The position numbers and the translations under genes are program-made. Positions 17,502 through 24,169 of a DNA stretch of 64,000 nt are shown piece after piece; position 1 is the first letter of the stretch, and every line of letters starts with the position of its first letter. A model generated the notes under the pieces. It had not been told where the DNA came from. It searched no databases and saw only the letters and a list, made by a program, of their open reading frames with translations. Source of the DNA: Treponema sp. (GTDB lineage Bacteria; Spirochaetota; Spirochaetia; Treponematales; Treponemataceae); contig JAFLSQ010000008.1 of assembly GCA_022510865.1 (NCBI GenBank), positions 1 to 64,000 on the forward strand, given 5' to 3'.

Positions 17502-17536
17502 AAGATAGTTCTTTCCGCACACGGGGCAATGCCCCG
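17502..17536 (-). promoter_or_regulatory. Promoter and inverted repeat upstream of the second LRR gene
   Basis: On the minus strand: TTGCCC (17524-17529), 16-bp spacer, TATCTT (17502-17507). An inverted repeat CGGGGCATTGCCCCG (17522-17536) overlaps the -35. It lies in the 76-bp gap after the DUF6261-like gene, so the same hairpin could also act in the upstream gene's 3' end. Confidence 0.5.
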
Positions 17537-17545
17537 ATGTTGTGC

Positions 17546-18244
17546 CTATTTCTTGCTTTTGAGCACTTCCTTCTTGAAATGCTCAATCTCCGTGTTCGCG
17601 TAGTCGATGAACGCGCTGTAAGCGTCCTCGCCCTCCAAGAGCGCGCGGGCGTTCACGTGCTGCACGAGCGTCTTGTACGCCTCCTCGCTCACGCCCCGCG
17701 CCGTCTTGAGCGCGCCCGCGGTCTTTGCCGAGCGCTCGTCCGTGCGCTGCGCGGTGAGGTCCCGCACGCTCTCGTTAGATGCCTTCAATTTTTCCACGAA
17801 CGCGCCGAGCGAAAGCGTCTTAATCTGCTCCGAAAACTTTCCTTCCAAATCCTGGATGAAGTTCATGAGAAGCCCAGTCTCCTTGTCCATCTGCATCTGC
17901 GGACTTATCTTGTAGTCCTTGATGTGCTGCGCGAGCGCCTTCGCCGCCTCCGCAATCGCCGCGTCGGGGAAGCCCTCGTAGCCCGAGACCGCCTTCTTGT
18001 AGCCCGCGTAGAGCCTGTCGCGCTCCTTGTCCGCCTCGGCAATCTTGTCAGTGACAAGGCTCTTGGCGGAAAGCTGCAAGTTGTCGTCCTCCGCCGTGAC
18101 CGCCGCACGCAGTGCCGCAACCTGCTCCGCGCACTTCTCGGCGACCGCCGAATCCTTCTCCGCCCTGTCCGCCATGTTCGAGACGAACAAAAAGTGCGCC
18201 GCGTTGTTCATGTTCACAAGCGATATTGAGCCGATTTCTTTCAT
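17546..18244 (-). CDS. DUF6261-like protein
   Basis: 232 residues, soluble, helical, rich in Ala, Glu and Lys; no signal peptide or membrane segment. The arrangement recalls DUF6261 proteins that I know mainly from Bacteroidetes: ISLVNMNNAAHFLFV at the N terminus, a central KETGLLMNFIQDLEGKF, and a C-terminal EEAYKTLVQHVNARALLEGE then YSAFIDYANTEIEHFKKE. This resemblance is from memory and not from a search. GGAGGG lies 6 nt before the ATG. The 42-bp repeat array lies directly upstream and the two LRR genes downstream, and base use is richer in GCG/CGC than its neighbours. Function unknown; gene transfer is likely. Confidence 0.65.
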   Translation of the reverse strand: MKEIGSISLVNMNNAAHFLFVSNMADRAEKDSAVAEKCAEQVAALRAAVTAEDDNLQLSAKSLVTDKIAEADKERDRLYAGYKKAVSGYEGFPDAAIAEAAKALAQHIKDYKISPQMQMDKETGLLMNFIQDLEGKFSEQIKTLSLGAFVEKLKASNESVRDLTAQRTDERSAKTAGALKTARGVSEEAYKTLVQHVNARALLEGEDAYSAFIDYANTEIEHFKKEVLKSKK

Positions 18245-18330
18245 AGGATGCCCTCCTTGATTTGTATGATTCTCCGCCGCATACCGCGGCGGCCTGTAAC
18301 AGTGTCATGATTTCCACGCCAGAGCCGCGC

Positions 18331-18750
18331 GGAACGCCCAGACGCGGCTTGAAACCGCCTTTCGGACGGCGCGGACACATCAAATACGATTTGATGGCAC
18401 TTTTTATGCCGTGCGGACAGTTCAAATGTGATTTGAAGGCAATTTTTATGCTGTGAGGACGGTTCAAACGGCATTTGATGTCGCTTCTTGCTCCGTGCGG
18501 ACAGTTCAAATTGGATTTGATGTCGCTTTTTACTCTGTGTGGACAGTTCAAATGCGATTTGATGTCGCTTTTTATGCCGTGCGGACACATCAAACGGCGT
18601 TTGATGGCACTTTTTGCCCTGTACGGACGGTTCAAATGCGATTTGAAGGCACTTTTTATGCTGTGAGGACACATCAAACGTGATTTGATGTTGCTTTTCG
18701 CTCTGTGAGGACACATCAAACGCGCTTTGATGTCGCTTTGCCGCGCCGGG
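18331..18750 (-). repeat. Array of ten 42-bp tandem units, each with a central palindrome
   Basis: Eight full units start at 18373 and every 42 bp to 18667. A ninth, partial unit starts at 18709 and a decayed one covers 18331-18372. Each begins GGAC(A/G)(C/G)(A/T)TCAAA and contains an inverted repeat TCAAA-N5-TTTGA with arms of 5-8 bp (for example CATCAAAT-ACG-ATTTGATG in unit 1 and TTCAAAT-GTG-ATTTGAA in unit 2). Arm changes are often compensated. There are no spacers, so it is not a CRISPR. It ends about 85 bp upstream of the DUF6261-like start codon. Because 42 is a multiple of 3, several frames stay open through it. Confidence 0.85.
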
Positions 18751-18786
18751 CAGACAAATTCCCTTGCGGGCATCCGGGCATAAAAA

Positions 18787-18826
18787 AAGACCCGTGACAG
18801 TGCCGCGCGGCAGTGCGATGGGTCTT
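18787..18826 (-). terminator. Intrinsic terminator upstream of the array
   Basis: Outer stem AAGACCC/GGGTCTT (18787-18793 with 18820-18826) around a 12-bp inner palindrome TGCCGCGCGGCA (18801-18812). On the minus strand it is followed by a run of T (plus-strand A at 18782-18788). Nothing but the short leader lies between it and the promoter at 18953-18982, so it would end a transcript of about 160 nt or act as an attenuator. Confidence 0.65.
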
Positions 18827-18872
18827 CTGCAATATGGTCTTTTATCAGCGGGTTTATCTAGGTTTTGAGCCG

Positions 18873-18883
18873 CCCCCCCCCCC
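18873..18883. repeat. Homopolymer tract: 11 C on plus, 11 G on minus
   Basis: Eleven identical bases lie in the leader between promoter and array. Tracts of this length slip during replication. In Treponema pallidum, G tracts near tpr promoters are known to vary in length and alter expression, which makes this a candidate switch. Confidence 0.7.
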
Positions 18884-18952
18884 ACGTTTGTAAAGCGGTT
18901 TTGGGGCGGCAGTCTGCGCTTTCTGGCGCGCAACTTTTTGTATCATAGCGCA

Positions 18953-18982
18953 AGTATAATGCAACACCGCGCGGGCTGTCAA
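18953..18982 (-). promoter_or_regulatory. Consensus-like promoter firing toward the array
   Basis: On the minus strand: perfect TTGACA (18977-18982), 18-bp spacer, TATACT (18953-18958), or TTATAC at 17 bp. Start predicted near 18946. Confidence 0.6.
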
Positions 18983-19007
18983 ACGCAATATCCGTGCGCG
19001 CAATGCG

Positions 19008-19075
19008 GGCAGGCATCGGCGCAAAAATCAGCGCGGTTCCAGACCCGGGCATAGAATCAAAATGATTTTCCTGCC
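19008..19075 (+). repeat. Right copy of the direct repeat flanking the accessory island
   Basis: The core 19019-19048 is identical over 30 bp to 14111-14140. The following bases (TAGAATCAAAATGATTTTCC) and the preceding GGCAGGC are also shared with small changes. Deletion between the two copies would remove about 4.9 kb and bring rlmI and the HAD gene into a simple divergent pair. Confidence 0.75.
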
Positions 19076-19091
19076 GCGCCGCGCATAAAGA

Positions 19092-19120
19092 TTGAGAATT
19101 CTGACTGCGGGCGGTATAAT
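19092..19120 (+). promoter_or_regulatory. Promoter of the first HAD gene; predicts a leaderless mRNA
   Basis: TTGAGA (19092-19097), 17-bp spacer, TATAAT (19115-19120), then 6 nt (ATCATC) to the ATG at 19127. The start codon cannot lie further downstream because the HAD nucleophile motif begins at residue 5. Confidence 0.65.
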
Positions 19121-19126
19121 ATCATC

Positions 19127-19786
19127 ATGCTTTTTATTTTTGACATGGGCGGGGTCGTCACAAGCACCTTCCCGCTGGACGCGCTCTGCGCAAGGCTCGG
19201 CCTCACATCGGACGATTTCTTTGCCATCACCCGCATGAACGGTGACAATATCTGGCACAAACTTGAGACAGGGAAAATCACCACCGCGGATTTCTGGAGC
19301 AGTTTCAACACGCGCGTCGGAATGTTGCAGCGCACGTTATACGACGGAATCCTTAAGACGGAGGATTTGCTCACCCTCTCGCCGGGAAGCGACATTCAGG
19401 AAGTGCCGCAGGTGCGGCACGATTTGTTCCGGCTGTATTTTCATCCGCGGCTTGACAGCCAGACCGCCGCCCTGATTTCTGACTTGCGCAGGAAGCACCG
19501 GGTTGTCTGCGGAACGAACACAATCCAGAGCCACTGGGAGAACCATCTGGAGCGCGGGGATTACGCGCTTTTTGACCAGACTTATGCCTCGAACAAAATA
19601 GGCGCGGCAAAACCAAGCACGGATTTTTTCAACCTGATTCTGGAGGCGGAGAACTGCGCGCCACAGGACGCTTTTTTCACCGATGACAGGAACGAGAACT
19701 GCGAGGCCGCGGGAAAAATCGGAATAAGCGCGGTGCGCTTCACCTCTGCCGCAGACCTGCGGAAAATCTGGGCGGGGTATCTTTAA
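19127..19786 (+). CDS. HAD-superfamily hydrolase, YihX-like
   Basis: 219 residues. Motif I is FDMGGVV at the very N terminus, in which the expected second aspartate is replaced by Gly (DxGG), as is common in YihX-type sugar-phosphate phosphatases. Motif II is probably VCGTNT, motif III the lysine in NKIGAAKPS, and motif IV FFTDDRNEN. Dephosphorylates a small metabolite; substrate unknown. No ribosome site; see the promoter at 19092-19120. Convergent with the lipoprotein gene, with directly adjoining stop codons. Confidence 0.85.
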   Translation: MLFIFDMGGVVTSTFPLDALCARLGLTSDDFFAITRMNGDNIWHKLETGKITTADFWSSFNTRVGMLQRTLYDGILKTEDLLTLSPGSDIQEVPQVRHDLFRLYFHPRLDSQTAALISDLRRKHRVVCGTNTIQSHWENHLERGDYALFDQTYASNKIGAAKPSTDFFNLILEAENCAPQDAFFTDDRNENCEAAGKIGISAVRFTSAADLRKIWAGYL

Positions 19787-20812
19787 TCACTGAATCTGGC
19801 TCTGCAACCGCTCTGACTGCCGAATCTCGTTCTGAATATCATAGAGGGCGGACAGCACCTTGCCGTCAGGACAGGCGGCGTAAAGCTCCTTCATCAGGGT
19901 CTCGGCATCGGAGAGCCTTCCGGTCGCCTCCATCAGAAGCGCGGCATTGTAGCCCGCGGCAAGCAGTCCTGTGGAATTGTAGACCATAAGGAATTTCTCG
20001 CCGCTCTCTCTCAGAAATCCGTCTTTGGCAAGTTTCTGCGCGTCCTTCATCTCCGGCAGCTTTGACTTGTCCTCGATCAGCCTGATGGACTTCCGCACGA
20101 CATAGGGCTGCAAATCTTGCAGGATGGTTCTGGCAATCCGGGCAAGGTCGCCCTCAATCATGCTGAACGCGGACGGAAGCGCGCCGCGCCTGTCAAAAGT
20201 CGGGGAGCTTGCGCGGATGTACGCCCTGTCATACGAGATAATGCGGTTGGTCTTGCTGTCCACCACATTGTAGCGGAATTCCATGCGCACGTTGCGGGTA
20301 AAACGCTCCTCTGTGATGAACCTCTCTTTTTCGGGTCTGCGGTCTTTCGGCGGCGGCGGCGGAGGCGGGTCATCGTCAATCTTCCTTCTGATTATCTCAC
20401 GGTCGTCGTGCACCTCAAAGGCGATGACCTCGCCCGCAAGGTAGACATCCGCGGGAATCTTGCCGCCTGTCCTCAGCGCGGACTGCACCGAATCCGCCGA
20501 GATGACCTGGACATAAGGCGAGCGGATGAGGCCGCGCTCAATCTCGGTGCGCAGGAACGTGACGCTCTGACGCTCGTCCGGGGTAGCGCGGTCGAAAATC
20601 CTGAAAAAATCGGTGACGACAATCACAACTCCGTCAGAGTATCCGGCAATACCGTAATAATCGCTCGGCTTGAAAGGAAGCACGGAGATTGTTTTTGCTC
20701 CGCCAAGGTCAAGTTTTGCGGGGCGCGTGACATTCACGGACAGGGTCGTTGCGCAGGAAAAGAGCAAGGCGGAGACAATCGTCATAAAAAAAACTCTGGC
20801 AAGATTTCTCAT
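19787..20812 (-). CDS. Lipoprotein with polyproline run and C-terminal helical part
   Basis: 341 residues. The signal peptide ends LLFSC, a lipobox. The N-terminal half (SVNVTRPAKLDLGGAKTISVLPFKP to YLAGEVIAFEV) looks like a periplasmic alpha/beta domain of the CsgG/DUF-type lipoproteins. It is broken by seven consecutive prolines and charged residues, with a beta-rich stretch after it. The last ~100 residues (KLAKDGFLRESGEKFLMVYNS, NAALLMEATGRLSDAETLM) resemble TPR helices. No specific family claimed. Translation through PPPPPPP would need EF-P. The -10 box ends 7 nt before the ATG, with no ribosome site. Confidence 0.7.
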   Translation of the reverse strand: MRNLARVFFMTIVSALLFSCATTLSVNVTRPAKLDLGGAKTISVLPFKPSDYYGIAGYSDGVVIVVTDFFRIFDRATPDERQSVTFLRTEIERGLIRSPYVQVISADSVQSALRTGGKIPADVYLAGEVIAFEVHDDREIIRRKIDDDPPPPPPPKDRRPEKERFITEERFTRNVRMEFRYNVVDSKTNRIISYDRAYIRASSPTFDRRGALPSAFSMIEGDLARIARTILQDLQPYVVRKSIRLIEDKSKLPEMKDAQKLAKDGFLRESGEKFLMVYNSTGLLAAGYNAALLMEATGRLSDAETLMKELYAACPDGKVLSALYDIQNEIRQSERLQSQIQ

Positions 20813-20819
20813 GCGCTAG

Positions 20820-20848
20820 ATTATAAGACCCAATCACATTATAATCAA
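20820..20848 (-). promoter_or_regulatory. Promoter of the lipoprotein gene; overlaps a divergent -10
   Basis: On the minus strand: TTGATT (20843-20848), 17-bp spacer, TATAAT (20820-20825), then 7 nt to the ATG at 20812. Its -35 overlaps a plus-strand TATAAT (20840-20845), which lies 8 nt before the ATG of the second HAD gene. The two genes therefore share 41 bp of control DNA and probably exclude each other. Confidence 0.55.
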
Positions 20849-20853
20849 GGCTT

Positions 20854-21489
20854 ATGAAATCTGACGGAATAATCCTTGACATAGACGGCACAATCTGGAA
20901 CACCACCGCAGTTGTAGCGGACGCATGGAACACTGCGATAAAAAAACTTGGCGCGGACGCAAGGCCGGTCACTCCGCGAATCCTGCAAGGCCAGTTCGGA
21001 AAACCGATGGATGTGATTGCCGGGAATCTTTTCCCCGCGCTCACGCCGCAAAACCGCGACGCGCTCATGCAAGAGTGCTGCGCCCAGGAGCAGAGGGCCA
21101 TCGCGGAGTGCAAGAGAGATTTGACCTACCCCAACGTGGTCAGGACAATCAGGACTCTGGCGGAAACAAAAAGGATTTTCATCGTGAGCAACTGCCAGAG
21201 CGGCTACATCGAGCTTACGATGCGGAAAACCGGGATTGAGGACTGCATAACAGACTGGGAATGCTTCGGGAACACCGGGAAGCAGAAGTCAGAGAACATA
21301 AGGGCCGTCGCCGCGCGGAACTCGCTGTGTGCGCCGGTTTATGTTGGCGACACGGAGGGCGACTTCCTTGCGTGCAGGGAGTCGGGCGTGCCTTTCATCC
21401 ACGCCGCATACGGATTCGGCGGCATTACATCAGACGGAATTGCGGGGCGCATAGAAAGCTTTGACGCGCTTCTAAAACTGATTGACTGA
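20854..21489 (+). CDS. HAD-superfamily hydrolase, phosphoglycolate phosphatase-like
   Basis: 211 residues. Motif I is ILDIDGTIWNT with both aspartates. A helical cap follows (VVADAWNTAIKKLG to QGQFGKPMDVI), then FIVSNCQ (motif II), a lysine in GNTGKQKSENI (motif III) and VYVGDTEGDFLA (motif IV). This is the Gph/PgmB layout. Substrate not decidable. A weak AAGG lies before the ATG and a TATAAT ends 8 nt upstream, so the leader would be at most a few nucleotides. Confidence 0.85.
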   Translation: MKSDGIILDIDGTIWNTTAVVADAWNTAIKKLGADARPVTPRILQGQFGKPMDVIAGNLFPALTPQNRDALMQECCAQEQRAIAECKRDLTYPNVVRTIRTLAETKRIFIVSNCQSGYIELTMRKTGIEDCITDWECFGNTGKQKSENIRAVAARNSLCAPVYVGDTEGDFLACRESGVPFIHAAYGFGGITSDGIAGRIESFDALLKLID

Positions 21490-21545
21490 CTTTCCCGCAC
21501 GGCCTGCGGTACTGGCACAGAAGTCAGGGGGAATGGCGGGCGCGG

Positions 21546-21570
21546 GGCGGCACAGAAAATCCGCCTTTTT
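21546..21570 (+). terminator. Weak terminator after the second HAD gene
   Basis: GGCGG (21546-21550), 10-nt loop, CCGCC (21561-21565), followed by TTTTTATTTT. The stem is only 5 bp, but the T tract is good and it lies about 60 bp past the stop codon. Confidence 0.4.
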
Positions 21571-21616
21571 ATTTTCGCGGCTTTTACCTCGGGAACTTTT
21601 ATATTTTTGTGCTTTG

Positions 21617-21625
21617 TGCTATAAT
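21617..21625 (+). promoter_or_regulatory. Extended -10 promoter of purA
   Basis: TGCTATAAT with the TG extension; the -35 region is poor. It predicts a leader of about 100 nt. Inside the leader, an ACCTC (21661-21665) could pair with the GAGGT of the ribosome site (21722-21726), and CCGC/GCGG (21700-21703, 21713-21716) could form a hairpin just before it. Regulation at the ribosome site is possible but unproven. Confidence 0.5.
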
Positions 21626-21730
21626 TCCTAAGTAAAAAGTGAGATGACACTTCGCGTTTTACCTCCGGTTTTATGACCGCTGATTCTTTTCTTTTGATTC
21701 CGCGATGACTCTGCGGACAAAGAGGTTTTT

Positions 21731-22954
21731 ATGAACATTGTTGTTATGGGCGCCCAGTGGGGTGACGAGGGAAAAGGCAAGATTGTGGATTATCTTGCCC
21801 AGGATGCGAAATACGTGGTGCGCTTTGCGGGAGGCGCGAACGCGGGCCATACAATCGTGGTGGACGGCAAGAAATACGCGCTGCATCAGGTTCCCTCGGG
21901 AATCCTTTACCCGGAGAAATCGGTTTTTCTTGGAAGCGGCATGGTGATTGACCCGGAGGCGCTTTTCAAGGAGCTGCAGGTTCTAAAAGACAACGGAATA
22001 AACTGGGAAGGCAGGGTCTTCATATCGGACAGGGCGCACATCACGCTGCCCGGCTACCGCGAGATGGACAAGCAGCGCGACGCTTCAAGAAAACGCCCCA
22101 TCGGAACGACAGGACGGGGAATCGGGACGACTTACTCAATGAAATCTGAGCGCGACGGAATCCGGCTTGCAGACCTTGACTGGGATGAGAAATGGAATGA
22201 CCTTGACGAGGCGGACAAGCAGTTTCTGGAGCAGTACAAGGCACAGCTCATCAAGATGCGCGTGAACATCGCGGCAAAAATGTATGAGTTCCGCAACGAC
22301 AACATTCTTTTTGAGGGAGCGCAGGGTGCGATGCTTGATTTGGACAGCGGGACCTATCCTTATGTAAGCTCGGGGGCGAGCTGCTCCGCCGGGGCAGCCA
22401 CAGGCTCGGGAATAGGCCCTAAATCCCTTGATAAAATTTACGGAGTTTTCAAGGCTTACGAGACGCGCGTAGGGAACGGGCCGATGCCCTCGGAATTCAA
22501 CGCGGACACGGAGGGCGAGCTTTGCGACTATGTGCGCAACACAGGAAACGAATTCGGGGTGACGACAGGCCGGCCCCGCCGCTGCGGCTATCTTGATTTG
22601 GTCGCGCTGCGCTATGCCTGCCACGTCAACTCAATCGACAATCTTGTGCTCACGCATCTTGACATCTACGATGAGATGAGCGAGATTGAGGCGTGCGTGG
22701 CATACAACATAGACGGAAAAATCGTCACGGATTTCCCCGCGAGCATTCCTGAGCTGAACCGTGCCAAGCCAGTCCTCCAGAAATTCAGCGGATGGAAGCA
22801 GTCAATCAAAGAGTGCACGAGCTACAAGAAACTGCCGAAGGCGGCGCGTGATTACGTTGACTTCATCGAGGACTTCACAGGAACAAAAGTGGGGATTGTC
22901 TCAGTCGGCGCGGACAGAAAGCAGACTTTCGTGCGCACAAAAATCTGGAAATAA
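21731..22954 (+). CDS. purA: Adenylosuccinate synthetase
   Basis: Joins IMP and aspartate with GTP, the first step from IMP to AMP. GAQWGDEGKGKIVDYL is the N-terminal P-loop with the catalytic Asp, followed by RFAGGANAGHTIVVDG, which carries the catalytic His. GTTGRGIGTTY and TGRPRRCGYLDL are also canonical, and the end KTFVRTKIW-type segment appears as QTFVRTKIWK. 407 residues is a little shorter than the ~430 usual, but all motifs are present. AGAGG lies before the ATG. Confidence 0.96.
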   Translation: MNIVVMGAQWGDEGKGKIVDYLAQDAKYVVRFAGGANAGHTIVVDGKKYALHQVPSGILYPEKSVFLGSGMVIDPEALFKELQVLKDNGINWEGRVFISDRAHITLPGYREMDKQRDASRKRPIGTTGRGIGTTYSMKSERDGIRLADLDWDEKWNDLDEADKQFLEQYKAQLIKMRVNIAAKMYEFRNDNILFEGAQGAMLDLDSGTYPYVSSGASCSAGAATGSGIGPKSLDKIYGVFKAYETRVGNGPMPSEFNADTEGELCDYVRNTGNEFGVTTGRPRRCGYLDLVALRYACHVNSIDNLVLTHLDIYDEMSEIEACVAYNIDGKIVTDFPASIPELNRAKPVLQKFSGWKQSIKECTSYKKLPKAARDYVDFIEDFTGTKVGIVSVGADRKQTFVRTKIWK

Positions 22955-22981
22955 CCGGGCTGGGCACCGCAAGGGGCACTT

Positions 22982-24169
22982 GTGAGAAGAACCGACGCAA
23001 AAAAATCCTTTCTCATTCTGACTCTTGCGGCCGTGCTCGCCTCCTGCACCACGACATCCGCCGTAAAACCGGACAGGCAGTCACATCAGCGGGAGAAATC
23101 CGGGAATACAATCCAGCTTCTTTTCGGCGGTGATATTATGGCTCACTCCGAGAACTACAATATCTCCGCCTTTGAGAAAATCTGGCAGGATGTGCGTGAG
23201 CTGATTGCGGGCGCGGACTTGGCGTTCGCGAATCTGGAGGCGCCGGTGGACACGTCAAGACCCGCGTCATTCTATCCCAATTTTAACATGACAGAAGATT
23301 ACGTTAAGGCGGCGGTGGACGCGGGCTTTGACGTTTTCTCCTTGTGCAATAACCACACGAACGACCAGGGGCTTGGCGGCATCCGCAGCACAACTGATGT
23401 TATGAAGCAGATTTCTGCCGAGGCCGGGAACAATGGCAGGAAAATCTGGTTTGCGGGGCTTAAGGACGGCATCAACGCGCCCTACACGCACAGCATTATC
23501 GAGGCAAACGGATGGAGAATCCTGTTTCTGCCGGTGACAGAGCTTTTGAACCGCCAGGATTACTCGGCGTATATAAATTTTGTGCGCACGGACGCGGCAT
23601 CCCGCAGGGAGTTCACGGATTATCTTGCGAGGCTCAGGCAGGAGAATCCGTGCGATATTTTTGTGCTCTCGCTGCACACAAGCGAGGCCGAGTATATCCG
23701 CGGGGTGACAAAAAGCCAGGACAATTTCTACGAGCAGATTCTTGATGCCGGAGTGGACATTCTCTGGGCGAACCACGCGCACATCATCAAGAACAGGAAA
23801 ATCATCGTGAGCGACAACGGCACGGACAAAATCATAATGTATGCGTGCGGCAACACAATCAGCGGGCAGCGCAGAAATCCCGCTCTTTTTGCGGAAGTTC
23901 CGAACGGCGAGCGCGACAACACGGGAGACGGCCTTCTGTACAAGGTGCTCCTCAGAAAGTCCGCGGACGGCGCAATCAAAGTGGAAAGGACTGAGGCGCA
24001 CATCATCACAACGTACATAAATGAGGCGGGCGAGTTCATCCTAAAGCCGCTGAATCAGGAATTTGTGGATGAGCTTTACGCGCTCGGACGCGGCGACTGG
24101 GCAAAATATCTGGAGAGACGGATAAAAATCAACGAGAACGAGACAAAGGATTTGACAGAATGGCGATGA
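22982..24169 (+). CDS. CapA-family (PGA synthesis-like) lipoprotein
   Basis: 395 residues from a GTG start that has AAGGGG 4 nt upstream. A signal peptide ends LASC. The PGA_cap metallophosphatase-like domain fills the rest: LLFGGDIMAH, ADLAFANLEAPVD, FSLCNNHTNDQG, ILWANHAHI. In Bacillus, CapA takes part in poly-gamma-glutamate export, but most genomes with such domains make no such polymer, so the role here is open. It lies 27 nt after purA and overlaps the helicase gene by 10 nt, forming a purA-capA-helicase unit. Confidence 0.85.
   Translation: MRRTDAKKSFLILTLAAVLASCTTTSAVKPDRQSHQREKSGNTIQLLFGGDIMAHSENYNISAFEKIWQDVRELIAGADLAFANLEAPVDTSRPASFYPNFNMTEDYVKAAVDAGFDVFSLCNNHTNDQGLGGIRSTTDVMKQISAEAGNNGRKIWFAGLKDGINAPYTHSIIEANGWRILFLPVTELLNRQDYSAYINFVRTDAASRREFTDYLARLRQENPCDIFVLSLHTSEAEYIRGVTKSQDNFYEQILDAGVDILWANHAHIIKNRKIIVSDNGTDKIIMYACGNTISGQRRNPALFAEVPNGERDNTGDGLLYKVLLRKSADGAIKVERTEAHIITTYINEAGEFILKPLNQEFVDELYALGRGDWAKYLERRIKINENETKDLTEWR

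Larger units (their letters stand above)
18787..18946 (-). ncRNA. Possible short RNA or attenuated leader
   Basis: The segment runs from the predicted start site (~18946) of a consensus-like promoter to an intrinsic terminator (18787-18826). It contains an 11-nt G run and an 8-bp inverted repeat (18869-18876 with 18903-18910). No convincing start codon with a ribosome site lies in it. Either a free RNA or a leader whose read-through feeds the array and the DUF6261-like gene. Inferred from sequence only. Confidence 0.4.

Noticed and set aside
18453-18683. Plus-strand coding sequence with 14-residue repeats
   Set aside because: The frame is open only because the 42-bp unit lacks stops. There is no ribosome site, and the strand is opposite to the promoter and the downstream genes.
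18373-18750. CRISPR array
   Set aside because: The units are contiguous 42-bp tandem repeats without unique spacers, and no cas gene is nearby.
14096-19075. Insertion sequence or integrated phage
   Set aside because: No transposase, integrase or inverted terminal repeats are present; only a direct repeat flanks the island.
21626-21730. Riboswitch in the purA leader
   Set aside because: No purine-riboswitch core was recognised. Only a possible pairing with the ribosome site was seen.
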